NCBI GenBank assembly: GCA_963575645.1
Contig: OY754468.1
Coordinates: forward strand, 10,602,001 to 10,666,000
Length of the DNA stretch: 64,000 nucleotides
Direction: 5' to 3'
DNA from: Xanthostigma xanthostigma
Taxonomy: Eukaryota > Arthropoda > Insecta > Raphidioptera > Raphidiidae
Both the position numbers and the translations under genes were made by a program. Under the pieces are notes generated by a model. The model was not told the origin of the DNA, ran no database searches, and worked only from the letters and a program-made list of their open reading frames with translations. Positions 33,969-45,064 of this stretch are shown here, one piece after another (positions within the stretch are counted from its first letter, which is position 1; every line of letters starts with the position of its first letter).

Positions 33969-34832
33969 ATGCCGCGCCATAAGTCCTGCCGCAGCCCAAA
34001 GTCTCCGCCGACACCCGGCCAAAGCAAATCTCCAGGTCCGCCTCCGACCACCGCTGAACTTCCAGACTCTCCGCCGGCGATGGACGATCCTCCAGTGCAC
34101 TCACCGAGTAAGTCCGAGCCAATTCTTATTTCCGTTCCAAATCATACCGCTTCGCATGCAAATATGGGCGATATCCGGGACTTGTTGCGTAACGTACCTA
34201 CCGCTACAGGTACAGATCTTGACATTTTGATACAATTCCTGTTAGAAATCGAGAACGTGAGTCAATTCGCTTTAGTTCCATTTCATATTTTGTTAAAGAG
34301 TTTAGGCACTAAGACTGACGGACCCCTCCGACAGTGGTGGAGACTTAATGTCTATTCTGAACTCGAATGGACACAGCTCAAAAATCTTATTCTAGACCAT
34401 TTCACCACTTCTATAGATCGGGCTATGCTAATAGAACGCTATATCAGTAGGCGTCAGAACCTCTCTGAGAATTTTCCCGAATATGCTGAAGACGTCTTGA
34501 AATACGTCGAATTATTGGGTCCTAGCCTGTCTGAATCGGAGATAATTGCGCGCATTTGGCTTAACCAAAACGAATTCACATTTAATTATCTACAATTCAG
34601 AGATACCCCAACTTGTTTAGCTGAGCTTCACCAGCTTATAAAACATTTGAGAGTAGTTGAACGTCAACGTAAAACGTACACTCACCCCAATTCGACCGGA
34701 CTTGTCGATCCTAATTTTTCCCCTTGTTGCCGATATTGTAAACAACCAGGTCACTTTATAGCCCAGTGTCCGGTTCGTCCCCCACGTCCTTCTCCTTCTG
34801 AACCTAAGGCTATCCTGCCCTCTCAAGGGTGA
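33969..34832 (+). CDS. gag: Gag of Ty3/gypsy element
   Basis: This 287-residue protein starts at the first ATG, 68 bases after the 5' LTR. The N-terminus is rich in Pro and Ser. Residues about 60-230 form a helical capsid-like region. A zinc knuckle, 'CCRYCKQPGHFIAQC', sits near residues 255-270 and would bind the genomic RNA. The frame ends at TGA (34830-34832) and stays open in the same frame immediately afterwards into pol. Synthesis of a Gag-Pol fusion would therefore require stop-codon readthrough, unless this TGA is a mutation. No internal break is seen. Confidence 0.9.
   Translation: MPRHKSCRSPKSPPTPGQSKSPGPPPTTAELPDSPPAMDDPPVHSPSKSEPILISVPNHTASHANMGDIRDLLRNVPTATGTDLDILIQFLLEIENVSQFALVPFHILLKSLGTKTDGPLRQWWRLNVYSELEWTQLKNLILDHFTTSIDRAMLIERYISRRQNLSENFPEYAEDVLKYVELLGPSLSESEIIARIWLNQNEFTFNYLQFRDTPTCLAELHQLIKHLRVVERQRKTYTHPNSTGLVDPNFSPCCRYCKQPGHFIAQCPVRPPRPSPSEPKAILPSQG
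34830..34832 (+). promoter_or_regulatory. in-frame TGA between gag and pol
   Basis: Gag and pol share one reading frame, separated only by this TGA ('tctcaagggtgagatagtg'). No other stop occurs in frame from 33969 to 38100. The neighbouring bases do not match the best-known readthrough context (a following 'cta'), so suppression is possible but unproven. Confidence 0.7.
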
Positions 34833-37800
34833 GATAGTGTTGTCAAAATTTTTAGTAAACCGAAAGATGTAGAACAAATTAATGTCTTTCCCCGGTTAAC
34901 CACATTAGTTAATAAGTCACCCCTTTCAAACCACCCCCCTCCAGCTAACTTGTCCTCTCCTGTAAATACGTCTATTCGATTGACTTCTCCCGTCCCGAAT
35001 TATTCCTATAATTCTCCAAGTCAATCAAGTAGCTCTACGATCCCTCTAGTTTATCTCTACTTTCAACATATTCGAGCTTCGGCACTGCTTGATACCGGTT
35101 CTACCAAGAACTACATCAATTCCGAACTTGCTAATTATTTGTCATCGTTAAAAATAGGTACGATCACAAATTCGATTTCTTATGCCCAAGTAGCCAACAG
35201 TTCTATCGCGAGATCTAATTTCACGTTAACAGTAGTTATTACTATTAGTAAATTTACCTGGAAGATTGATTTCCTAGTTCTCGACGCTCTGTCGTATCCC
35301 GTCATAATAGGTTATGATTCTTTATGCAAAATGGGTGCGAACGTTAATTGTACCGAGAATAATCTTTCTTTCAAATTCGATTCCTCTCACGTCATTCCCT
35401 TTGTACCGTTACCCGCTTCGTCCAAAACCTTCTCCCTGGATCACGTTACCAGTATAGATTCAAATGCGGCCAACTTTAGTAGTTTGCTTGCAGAATTTCC
35501 AGAAGTTCTTACCGAAGAACTAGGTCAAGCTAAAAATTACAAATATTCAATTCATTTGTCTGACGATATTCCAGTCCGAAAGGCCCCGTATCCACTTTCC
35601 CCACCTCAAGCTAAAATAATGAGGGAACATATTAGTGATCTTTTGAATAAAGGCGTTATTTCACCTAGTAAATCCCCTTACGCTTCACCGGCTTTTCTTG
35701 TCAAGAAATCAAGTGGAGGTTATAGACTTTGTATTGATTATCGCCAGTTAAACAAAAAGGTTGTCATGGATAGTTTTCCTGTTCCGTCGATTGAGCATAT
35801 TTTCCAGTGCTTAAAAAACGCTAAAGTTTTCACCACGTTGGATCTAAACAGCGCCTTTTACCAAGTTGAATTATCTGACAAATCAAAGAGTCTAACTTCG
35901 TTCGTCACTCCTGAAGGCCAGTGGAAATTTCATAAGGCTCCGTTCGGGCTATCTATTTCACCTAGTGCTCTAAACCGTCTGATGTTTGACATTTTTGCCG
36001 ATTTAAGATACAAGTTTGTGATTGTATTTTTCGACGACTTATTAATATACAGTCCCGATATGGAATCTCATATGGTACACGTCCGAGAAACGTTAAGACG
36101 TCTAAAAGAAGCTAATCTTACCGTGAATCCGGATAAAATAAAATTCGCCCAAAGCGAACTCAACTTCCTGGGTCATCGTGTCTCAAGCAACGGTCTTTCC
36201 ATGGATCCCGACAAAGTAGAAGCGATAAAGAATTTGCCAATTCCGAAGAATTTGAAACAGCTTCAAACGTTTATTGGAATGGTTGGTTATTACGCTAAGT
36301 TTATCCCCGAATACGCTCAGATAATGTCGCCACTCAATGATCTACGGAAGAAAAATGTCAAATATAATTTAACGGAAACGCATATTCAGTCTTTTCGCAA
36401 ACTTCGTGAAGCTCTGTCAAGTTCACCAGTTCTACGTTTTCCCGATTTTCAACGCGAATTCATTCTGCAAACCGACGCCAGTCAAAATCATGTTGGTTGT
36501 GTTCTTTTACAATCCTTTGAAGATGGTCTACACCCGATCCAGTACGCAAGCCGACGTTTGACATCCGCCGAGAAGAAATACAGTACGTACGAACAAGAAG
36601 CTTTAGCATGTATTTGGGCTATGGAAAAAATGAAATCTTACCTCTCGCATCAAACTTTTATTCTTCAGACAGATAGTTCCTGTCTCAAATGGTTAATTCA
36701 GCACCCCCGCAACTTAGGTCGTGTAGGTAGGTGGTTACTTCGCATCAGTCGTTTCAGTTTCAAAGTCGAACATATTCGCGGTAAAGTAAATTGTACTGCC
36801 GATTGTTTATCCCGTTTGGTAGCTGAATCCGAAACTTCTGAGAAAAATGCAATACAATCAAATTTTCTCAATCCCATTACGGAAATTAAAAATCCGTTTA
36901 CCGAACTTAATATCCTGCAAGATCAAGATCCTGAGTTAAACCGCCTTAAAAGTCAAATTAATCAAGGTTTACCTCAGAAAAATTTCGCTATTCACAAGAA
37001 TTTCCTGGTTCGACTCGTAGGCCGCAACCGTCGTCGACGTATTGTTGTTCCGTCCGCCTCCAAGAAAGAAATATTGGAACAGTTTCATAATTCACAAATC
37101 GCCAGTCATCCCGGAGTCACGAAGACGTATCGTTCAATATCACGAAGATTTTGGTGGCCGCGCATGTTTGTTGAGGTTCGTCAATTTATTAAAGATTGTA
37201 TGCTCTGTGCAACGCATAAATCAGATCAACATCCTGATAAAGTAGTTATGTCGTCTAATTCTCCACAATCTGTGTGGGATAAAATTTACATTGATCTCAT
37301 GGGACCGCTTGTCAAATCACATTCCGGGAATAAATATGTTCTTCTAATTCTGGATAGTTACAGCAAGTGGTTAATAACTTACGCGATTCCTGATTCCAGT
37401 TCCACGTCGATAATAAAATGTCTACATCAAGTCTTTACCACGTATGGTCCACCAACTAAAATAGTTTCCGATAACGCGACTTCGTTTACGTCAAACAAGT
37501 TTAATGAATTCTGTACTTCCTGGGGTTCACGTGTCATTCACAGTTCGCCTTATCATCCTTCGTCCAATGCTGTAGAAAGAGTAATACGAAACGTTAGAGC
37601 TGCTCTGTCAATTTTACTTCAACAAAAGTTTGACGATCATCTCAGTTGGGACTTGTTATTAAATCACATAACCTTCGCCAATAATTCTTCATATCATGAA
37701 AGTATTAAAAATTTACCTTGTAAGATATTTTTGTCAAGAGAAATCAAATTTCCACTCGATTTACAATGGAATTTGTCATCTGTGTGGGAACAAGACGCCT

Positions 37801-38102
37801 TGCCTTCCGAAAATCAAGTTCGCCTAGCTCTGTCAAAATCACATGATCTACAAGCGAAATATTTCAATAAAAACCGTTCGTTGCAGTCGAAGTTTCAAGT
37901 CGGCGATTTTGTTGTACAAAGGTTACATTATAACAAAATGAAACCGAATTTTCACCTCAAACTTTGTCCTCGTTACAGTAATCCCCGTGTAATTTTAGAA
38001 TTTACGAGTCCTGTTAGCTGCATCCTTCAAGATCCATCCTCCAAAAAGATGTTTAAATCTCATATTGAACATCTGAAGAAAATTCCGTCTGTTAACAATT
38101 GA
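34833..38102 (+). CDS. pol: Pol polyprotein of Ty3/gypsy element
   Basis: The frame is open for 1,089 codons from directly after the gag stop. A separate start is not obvious (no early ATG), which supports expression as a Gag-Pol fusion. Domains in order are: aspartic protease ('ALLDTGSTKNYIN', near 35090); reverse transcriptase with the catalytic box as 'VFFDDLLIYS' (near 36028) rather than YxDD; RNase H ('LQTDASQNHVGCVLLQ', near 36465); integrase zinc domain ('HPGVTKTYRSISRRFWWPRM' then 'CMLCATHK', 37105-37215); and the integrase catalytic core with Asp in 'YIDLMG', Asp in 'VSDNATSF' and Glu in 'NAVERVIRN'. No stop or frameshift was seen, so the copy may be active. No env follows. Confidence 0.95.
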   Translation, partial: DSVVKIFSKPKDVEQINVFPRLTTLVNKSPLSNHPPPANLSSPVNTSIRLTSPVPNYSYNSPSQSSSSTIPLVYLYFQHIRASALLDTGSTKNYINSELANYLSSLKIGTITNSISYAQVANSSIARSNFTLTVVITISKFTWKIDFLVLDALSYPVIIGYDSLCKMGANVNCTENNLSFKFDSSHVIPFVPLPASSKTFSLDHVTSIDSNAANFSSLLAEFPEVLTEELGQAKNYKYSIHLSDDIPVRKAPYPLSPPQAKIMREHISDLLNKGVISPSKSPYASPAFLVKKSSGGYRLCIDYRQLNKKVVMDSFPVPSIEHIFQCLKNAKVFTTLDLNSAFYQVELSDKSKSLTSFVTPEGQWKFHKAPFGLSISPSALNRLMFDIFADLRYKFVIVFFDDLLIYSPDMESHMVHVRETLRRLKEANLTVNPDKIKFAQSELNFLGHRVSSNGLSMDPDKVEAIKNLPIPKNLKQLQTFIGMVGYYAKFIPEYAQIMSPLNDLRKKNVKYNLTETHIQSFRKLREALSSSPVLRFPDFQREFILQTDASQNHVGCVLLQSFEDGLHPIQYASRRLTSAEKKYSTYEQEALACIWAMEKMKSYLSHQTFILQTDSSCLKWLIQHPRNLGRVGRWLLRISRFSFKVEHIRGKVNCTADCLSRLVAESETSEKNAIQSNFLNPITEIKNPFTELNILQDQDPELNRLKSQINQGLPQKNFAIHKNFLVRLVGRNRRRRIVVPSASKKEILEQFHNSQIASHPGVTKTYRSISRRFWWPRMFVEVRQFIKDCMLCATHKSDQHPDKVVMSSNSPQSVWDKIYIDLMGPLVKSHSGNKYVLLILDSYSKWLITYAIPDSSSTSIIKCLHQVFTTYGPPTKIVSDNATSFTSNKFNEFCTSWGSRVIHSSPYHPSSNAVERVIRNVRAALSILLQQKFDDHLSWDLLLNHITFANNSSYHESIKNLPCKIFLSREIKFPLDLQWNLSSVWEQDALPSENQVRLALSKSHDLQAKYFNKNRSLQSKFQVGDFVVQRLHYNKMKPNFHLKLCPRYSNPRVILEFTSPVSCILQDPSSKKMFKSHIEHLKKIPSVNN

Positions 38103-38630
38103 AGAATTCACCCGAGGTCATTGCCCTCTAGTTTAATTTCAAGTTCAATGTCAGACAGCTGACATCTGTCAAACGTCAAGTGTTGTTAGGTTAGGATATT
38201 ACTAACAATAAAAGTTTAAGTTATTTTTCGTACCTGAGTTATGCTTTATTTTCCTAAATAAAGAATTCTCCTTGTGTTATTTCGTTATTCTCGTCCTTTG
38301 TTTTAGATTATAAGCTTGTCCTTGTTTACATTCCGGCGCTTTCCTAAGGCCCAATTACTTCTAACGTCTAAAGCTGTCTCCTTCAGCCAGTCAGGTTACG
38401 ACCCCATAATTTCCGTATTATCGGTGGTTGTTTCATCTCGTTAGATCAATTTAGATTAGTTAAATTTAATTAGAGCTTATTTATGAAGAGCACACTTCAA
38501 CTGCCATAGTATGGGATATGGTAGATTGTCAAGTGATTGTTGACTTAGTTACAACAAAGATAAATTCATTGTTGTGAATTTCTTGTTGTATGTACAGTTA
38601 GTAGTATAGCGGAGTACCTCCTAATCACTA
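38103..38630 (+). other. 3' untranslated part of Ty3/gypsy element
   Basis: No open frame of note. The element lacks an env gene. Confidence 0.7.
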
Positions 38631-38643
38631 AAGAGGGGGAGCC
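38631..38643 (+). promoter_or_regulatory. polypurine tract
   Basis: 'aagagggggagcc' directly precedes the 3' LTR, the standard site for plus-strand DNA priming. Confidence 0.8.
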
Positions 38644-39626
38644 TGTCACGTGGTGCCATAGCACCGCGACAATTTTTTAATATTAGCATAAAAATTATTA
38701 TAATAAAATAAATAAATAAGGAAATCAAATCACTAAATTCGCGGATATTTGCATGCGCGGTACGATTTGGATCGCGTGGCTTGGATTTATAAACATAAGT
38801 GTGTCTATCGTGTGATCCAGTCGTCTGACTCTAAATACGCGGTATCTGTGATTTTCAAAAAGTGAAAAAGTGACAAACAATAGTTGTTAGGTGTGAAATA
38901 ATTAAAATCAATATTGATTAGTTACGGAAAAATAACAAACATTAAGTTGTTTTCCGGGATTCGGTGGAGTCGCATGAAAAGGACGCTCATGGAATAAACC
39001 ACAGAATCATCTTCAAACTTCTTCTCAAAACGGAATTTAGACTTCATTGTACTACTATGAAGCGCCTAAATACCCGTAGTCACTCACGAATTATGTAAAG
39101 TATTCCTAGAATAAGTATTGTTCAAGTGTAAGTAAGTACTCTTCAGAAAAAGGTATGACGCTCACGCCTAGTTTTCTTTTCCTCTTTCACGTTTTATTAT
39201 TTTTTTTTTAATTTAAACAACCTTATTAATGTACTTCCCTAGATAATTAAGTGATCACCTCGTCAGGGTTCTACCCCCAGTTCCTAATTGTCAATCATGA
39301 TCAAACGATATTGTTAATATTAAGAATGTACTTGTAAATCAGATTTCCTTGTACTTTATCACCGACACGTTTTTTGAAGTGATTATGAAATATAATTGTT
39401 ATCGACCAACGGCATATTCTTTTCTTTGTTACATTTCTGCACAAGTTTCTCAGAACAGTAGAAGAAGTGGAGCTGTACCCTCTCTGATCACTATGGGCCC
39501 AAAATAACACCGGTACAGCCCAAACAATCCACCGTTTTGAGAAATCTGTCCGTCTTTTTTCTTTTATTTATTCACAGGTGGGAATGGACCTACGTTACCA
39601 GAAATCCTTCCACTGCCGTGCTATAA
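38644..39626 (+). repeat. 3' LTR of Ty3/gypsy element
   Basis: It is 983 bp, almost identical to the 5' LTR, and is followed by 'tatat' (39627-39631), matching the base run before the 5' LTR. The whole element is therefore 32918-39626 (6,709 bp). Confidence 0.95.
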
Positions 39627-39875
39627 TATATAAAAATAATTTCCCTACAGTGTTTTCAATTAAATATATATTATATTAAAAGAAATTTATTACTTAAAAA
39701 AAGTATAAATACTGCTTTTTAACGACAAAAACTTTTGAACGGCAACGCCGATCATTATGAAGTTTGAACACAACATTCATCTCGGTAAAATAAGATGAAT
39801 GTGCGTACTCAAGTCCCTTCTTTCCCCATTCGTTCTTTTGCACCCGGGTGAAACCGGGCGGGACCGCTATAATAT
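39627..39875 (+). mobile_element. Helitron-like element, right half
   Basis: It continues 32430-32917 after the LTR insertion and matches 18168-18445 in reverse. It ends in the hairpin-prone 'cacccgggtgaaaccgggcg'. A new Helitron-like start, 'atataaagctgaagagtt', follows at 39875. Confidence 0.7.
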
Positions 39876-39930
39876 ATAAAGCTGAAGAGTTACCCAATCT
39901 GCGTATGCTGTCGTGTCCATGGTCTACTTA

Positions 39931-40076
39931 AGGTATGTTCCAAACAGCCAGCAAACGAACACGAAACCGTCACCGCCTGCGCAGTAGCTAAAACTAAACT
40001 GTTTTCATCGGTTTTGGAACACTGCGCATGACGGTGACGGTTTCATGTTCGTTTGCTGGCTGCTTGGAACATACCT
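39931..40076. mobile_element. 146-bp Harbinger-like MITE
   Basis: It starts 'aggtatgttccaaacagcca' and ends in the complement; arms of about 45 bp pair almost completely. 'tta' flanks both sides (39928-39930, 40077-40079), the duplication expected for PIF/Harbinger elements. Confidence 0.75.
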
Positions 40077-40129
40077 TTAATGAACAGGTGTGACTTTTGA
40101 GATTAACTGAAAAACTCAATACTCAATGA

Positions 40130-40517
40130 CAGTAGAACTTCGATAAGTTAAGAACCTCTGTAACTTAAAAATCTTTTGAATTACCTTCCCATTCAAGCCA
40201 AAAACCTCCATTACTTAAAGCACAAAACCTTGGTAATTTAAACAAATATTTTGAGCGTTGGCCCTCGATAACATAAAATAATATTTTGGTGACCTCCATA
40301 ACTTAAAGTATTATCAGTGAGTCATCGTGAATAAGTTTACAAACAAAAGGTTTTACCGAGAGCTTTATTAATTTTCACTATTAGAACAGTTGAACCTCGT
40401 TAAGTTAAAATTTAAACTTCCAAAACCTCTCTAGCTTCAACTCTCGATAAGTAAAAAACTCGATAACTTAAATTTTTCAACGTTTCCATTGAACTTTAAC
40501 TTAGCGAGGTTCTACTG
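40130..40517. mobile_element. pogo/Tigger-like MITE
   Basis: The ends 'cagtagaacttcgataagtt' and (complement of the right end) 'cagtagaacctcgctaagtt' are typical of the pogo/Tigger branch. Internally, 'taacttaaa'-type motifs recur about every 30-40 bases. It is non-coding. Confidence 0.75.
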
Positions 40518-41767
40518 TATTTATTATTTCCACTGTCGTAAACTACGTAAAAAATACTACAAAAAATCCCATTTAACCAAATTCTTAGCTACAATATTAA
40601 TAAAACAATTGTGTAGACTTAACTTTGGACAGCCTGTAAGTATAGTAATGAATCAAATAATTAATTAAGTATTATTCAGAACAAAGTCAACACGAAACAA
40701 GTTCTAATCACCTTGTTGAGCTTAAACAAACACTAGCTAAAGCTAGAAGTATAATGCTAGCCGAAAAATTAGTAGGTACGTCAAATTTTCTTAATCTGTA
40801 ATCTAAATATATTAAAGGAAACCTGATCTATCAGCGCACAGCTGAAACCACTGGACGGATTGGGATGAAGTTTGGCACACAGATAGTTATTATGGGTGTA
40901 ACAAGGATTCATAATTTGCAAGAATAAATCACGTTAGATAAATGTATCAATTTGAAAATGTGCAGGATTACTCCTGAAAATAAATAAATAAACACGTGTT
41001 TCGTGCTTTATCAAAAACAACCCCTTCAAGGGTGAAAAGAGGTAAATAGTCTAAAATTCAATATGGGTGTCATTTTCAACGTTTCAAGAACATTTATGTT
41101 CACAGTAGACCATATACTTTTATTCTATACTGAGCATAGGAATAAAATCGCAATCGAACCATTAGGGTGCAAACATATACTTCTGTCTTTTTTTAAGCCG
41201 TAAGCACTGGCGTATTCAAGAGGGCAAAACCAGCACGGGGGACCCGGCTTAAGAAATTTCTAATTTGCCCCCTCCTGGGCCAAAAGCTGGGTACGCCCAT
41301 GTTAACGTCATAGAAAAAGACAGTTTTTGAAACAGAGATAATTTATTCAGATTGAATGCAAGTACATCAATCAATCCTATCATCGGAGAAATCAGGGAAT
41401 TACATCGAAGAAATAGACGCAGATATATTTTTGATACGCTTTGTTGCTCTCACTCACCGCACATTGAGTAGATAGACAATGATTCATATAGTAAATTATT
41501 ATTAATATATGCAGTAGACACTTTTATGCCCGCATTTATATCCCAGGTCCACGTTTCCCCCCCTCTTTAAAAGATTCTTTGGATAGATCGCTCACAAAAT
41601 TATTTGAAAAATTGACAATTTCAACATAAGCAGTTTTGTCGTTTGACCACAGATTCGTGTAAACGTGTAAATAAATTCATTATAACGAATCTCCATGGTA
41701 ACCAAATTCTGTAACATTTAAATCCATACAGTATATATTTATTCGCTTTGATGATATAAGGCCGTAT
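40518..41767. other. spacer with repeat scraps
   Basis: Bases 40830-40925 resemble a Helitron/LINE tail ('cggattgggatgaagtttgg'). Bases 41131-41213 repeat 30203-30285. No gene is seen. Confidence 0.45.
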
Positions 41768-42670
41768 TAGTACAATCAATCTGGCGAAAAAAAAATCATT
41801 TCGTATCAAAAACACCCAAAAAGGTGAAACTTGGTGAGTCGTTAGAGAATGATGAAAAAAAGGTTACCTGGCAATGGCCACCTGGTACCTGTTCAAATAA
41901 TCAAAAAAAACTCAAAAATATTTTGAAATGCATTTTTCTCGAAAACTATCCATTTTACAGAAAAATTTATTGAACAAAAAATGTAGAGGGCATCGTTATA
42001 TACAATTAATGTCATTGGTGCTATGTTGTACAACAAAAAATGTGCGCAGTAGGTGGCGCTAAAATGCCAAAAAAAGTGTTTTTCCACTTTTTTGCCCTGA
42101 AATTTTCATTTTTCAGTTACGATTCAAATGCAAAAATTGTTCCTTTTTATTTTATAAACAACTTTTATTTCAACATTTTTTTCATACAACTTACTTTTCA
42201 TACAACTTATTTTCACTTCAACAAGCTGCAGCTCTGAAACGGTAAGTTGTATGAAAAAAATGTTGAAATAAAAGTTGTTTATAAAATAAAATGGAACAAT
42301 TTTTCTATTTGAATCGTAACTGAAAAATGAAAATTTCAGGGCAAAAAAGTGGAAAAACACTTTTTTTGGCACTTAAGCGCCACCTACTGCGCACATTTTT
42401 TGTTGTACAACATAGCACCAATGACATTAATTGTAGATAACGATGCCCTCTACATTTTTTGTTCAATAAATTTTTCTGTAAAATGGATAGTTTTCGAGAA
42501 AAATGCATTTCAAAATATTTTTGAGTTTTTTTTGACTATTTGAACAGGTATTTGAACAGGTACCAGGTGGCCATTGCCAGGTAACCTTTTTTTCATCATT
42601 CTCTAGCGACTCACCAAGTTTCACCTTTTTGGTTGGTTTTGTTGAGGTTTTTGCCAGATTGACTGTACTA
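41768..42670. mobile_element. 903-bp foldback element
   Basis: The whole stretch is one inverted repeat with arms of about 440 bp. The outer ends are 'tagtacaatcaatctggc' and its near complement. Inner landmarks 'ttacctggcaatggccacct' and 'tgcatttttctcgaaaacta' are mirrored. The arms differ at a few sites. Mirrored open frames (for example 41893-42087 and 42349-42543) are by-products of the palindrome. Confidence 0.9.
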
Positions 42671-43318
42671 TATTATGTGTTTATGACTTTCAAAGCCCAT
42701 CGTAATAATTACAAAATTATACATAACAGATACAAGAAACATAATAATAATGAAATAATATAATAATATAATATAATATAGTTATAATTGAATCTCACAC
42801 ACATGCAAAACAGTGATGCATTCAGATTAAGTAAGGTGCTTTGACGTCATGGAACAGTCCTTGGAAACTGACGAATTTAGATATGACATCTGATGGCAAA
42901 AATTAAGCTATTATAGGAATCCGCGATATGGACTACTCTATCTGGCGGCGAAACTTACTAACTAACATGTGAGAAACAAGTATATTAATCGTACTGTCAA
43001 CGAATACTGATAATCGTGATTTTTTTATAATAATAATCAAAAAACGTTGATAGTTTTTTTTTCATTTTCTTCGACAAAGGCTGAAAATTGTTAAAACAAG
43101 TCGCGGATCCATCGTTTTTCCATACGACCAATGTTAAATACACTTACTTTTGAAGTAAATTATTTATTTAAGTAATCGGTTAACCTTCCTCAAATTTTCA
43201 GAATTTGTTTAAGCGTATTTAAACTTCATACAAAAAAAATAAACAAGTCTTTTTTTGGTACCTACCGTACTCATACTTCCTTAATATTATCACTTGGTAA
43301 TCTATATAGGTACTTACT
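42671..43318. other. spacer with repeat fragment
   Basis: Bases 42905-43060 match 24080-24270 in reverse, and 43035-43110 match the first 100 bases of the window. No gene is seen. Confidence 0.5.
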
Positions 43319-43660
43319 AATATATAAAGCTGAAGAGTTTGTTTATTTGGTTGAACGCGCTAATCTCAGGAACTACTGGTTCGAAATGAATTTTTTTTTT
43401 GTTGGATAGCGCATTTATCGAAGGAGGCTATAGGGTATATAATATCACGCTACAACCAATAGGAGCGAAGCATCAATGAAAAATGTTGCAAAATGTAACT
43501 CAAAATTTGTCCGTCCTACAAAAACTTTTGAACGCGGTAACTCCGATCATCGCGAAATTTAGAAACAACATTCATCTCGGTAAACTAAGTTGAATGTGCG
43601 TACTCATGTACCTCCCTCCCATTCGTTCTTTTGCACCCGGGCGCTAGTTTATTATAAATG
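43319..43660 (+). mobile_element. Helitron-like element lacking the tRNA-like block
   Basis: It runs 'taaagctgaagagtttgttt', 'gaacgcgctaatctcaggaa', then 'gtccgtcctacaaaaacttt' and 'attcgttcttttgcacccgg'. Compared with 32430-32917 plus 39627-39875, it passes straight from the left to the right part without the tRNA-like segment. It is either an empty site or a deletion. Confidence 0.75.
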
Positions 43661-44394
43661 ACCACTAAATTGACATTAACATTATTTCGATACATAGACG
43701 ATTTAGGTAGTGGCTTAGGCGAGTTGCAACTATCTGTTTAATGTATGATGCTAACATTGGTATTTAATTTTAATTTGAAAAAAAGTATTAAAAGTTGTTA
43801 TACTATTGTTCTAGTTTGTTATCGATTATTATTGGACTTTGTGAAAACAATTAATAGCGCCAATTTAGATCGCAGGGGATTAGAAATTCTTTAAATGCAA
43901 GACCACCAGTTTAAATTGTGTTTTTATATAAGATTTTCATTTTTTCAATTTTGTAAACTTACTTTCATGCAGCTACTTGGCACCCTCCGGCGAATGCAAA
44001 GCAGACAACGGCCCCGTATCGCCTTCATGTAAGTCCGCCCCTGGCTACTTTGTCTCTAGACGTAATGCATTGCTTCCTACGAAATTTGAAAAGATTATCG
44101 CCTTCTCTCTGGCTTGAATTGAATACAGCCCTGCCATAAAACACATACGTTTGCAAACATACACACACGGATGTTACATATTTGATCTTACAATTTGCGA
44201 ATTACGTAGAGTCGTGTGTAATTGTACTGGAAGAGAAACCTTGAAAACGCACAGCTCACTTTGTTAGATATTAACTTGGCAAACTTGAATGCGTTGGAAA
44301 GGTATGTGTCACAGATAAATACAATCTAAGATCAGCAAGTTCGCCAAACTAAATAATATCAAAACAATTAATAAGAAAAATCGCAGGATAGTGG
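43661..44394. other. spacer, no gene seen
   Basis: No supported feature. Confidence 0.4.
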
Positions 44395-44705
44395 GCAAAT
44401 TAGATTTATTAATGTACGACGTTTCGTCTATAGATTTAGACTTTTTCAAGTACAATAAAAAATTTAAAACTATAATTATGAAAATAAACATTAATTAATG
44501 GACAAATTAGATTTATTAATGTACAACGTTTCGTCTATAGATTTAGACTTTTTCAAGTACAATAAAAAATTTAAAGCATTAAATAATGTTTATTTTCATA
44601 ATTATAGTTTTAAATTTTTTATTGTACCTACTTGAAAAAGTCTAAATCTATAGACGAAACGTCGTACATTAATAAATCTAATTTGTCCACTATCCTGTGA
44701 TTTAC
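44395..44705. repeat. triplicated foldback
   Basis: The phrase 'cgtttcgtctatagatttag' with its surroundings occurs twice directly (about 44410 and 44527) and once inverted (to about 44690). The last two copies form a hairpin. A fourth diverged copy lies at 52850-52965. Confidence 0.8.
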
Positions 44706-45064
44706 CTTACTAAATATTATCTCGATGGACGCGATATCTAATATATAAAGTCAAAAATATATTAAAAATAATTCTTAAGGTAGTACTGTCGATACCACAA
44801 GTATCAAATGTGTGCTCAGACACATTTGACTTACGTATACGTCAGGAAAGTATCTTTGACACGCGACCTTCGCACCATCTCGTGTTTGATTTTTCAAAAC
44901 ACATGGAAACCAGCGTTACTCTTAATTATAAAAAAATACTTACGCAAAATTTCAGTAAAAAAGCTACATAAACGATATACATTTTTAATTTTTAAATTTT
45001 TGTTAACAAAATAACAATTATGTTATTTTTCATGTAGGTAAAATAATAGGTAAAATAAAATTTA

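Noticed and set aside
33864-34122. Minus-strand frames opposite the start of gag
   Set aside because: They are shadows of the Pro/Ser-rich gag N-terminus.
41893-42543. Several 64-82-residue frames on both strands
   Set aside because: They are mirror translations of the 900-bp foldback; no protein evidence.
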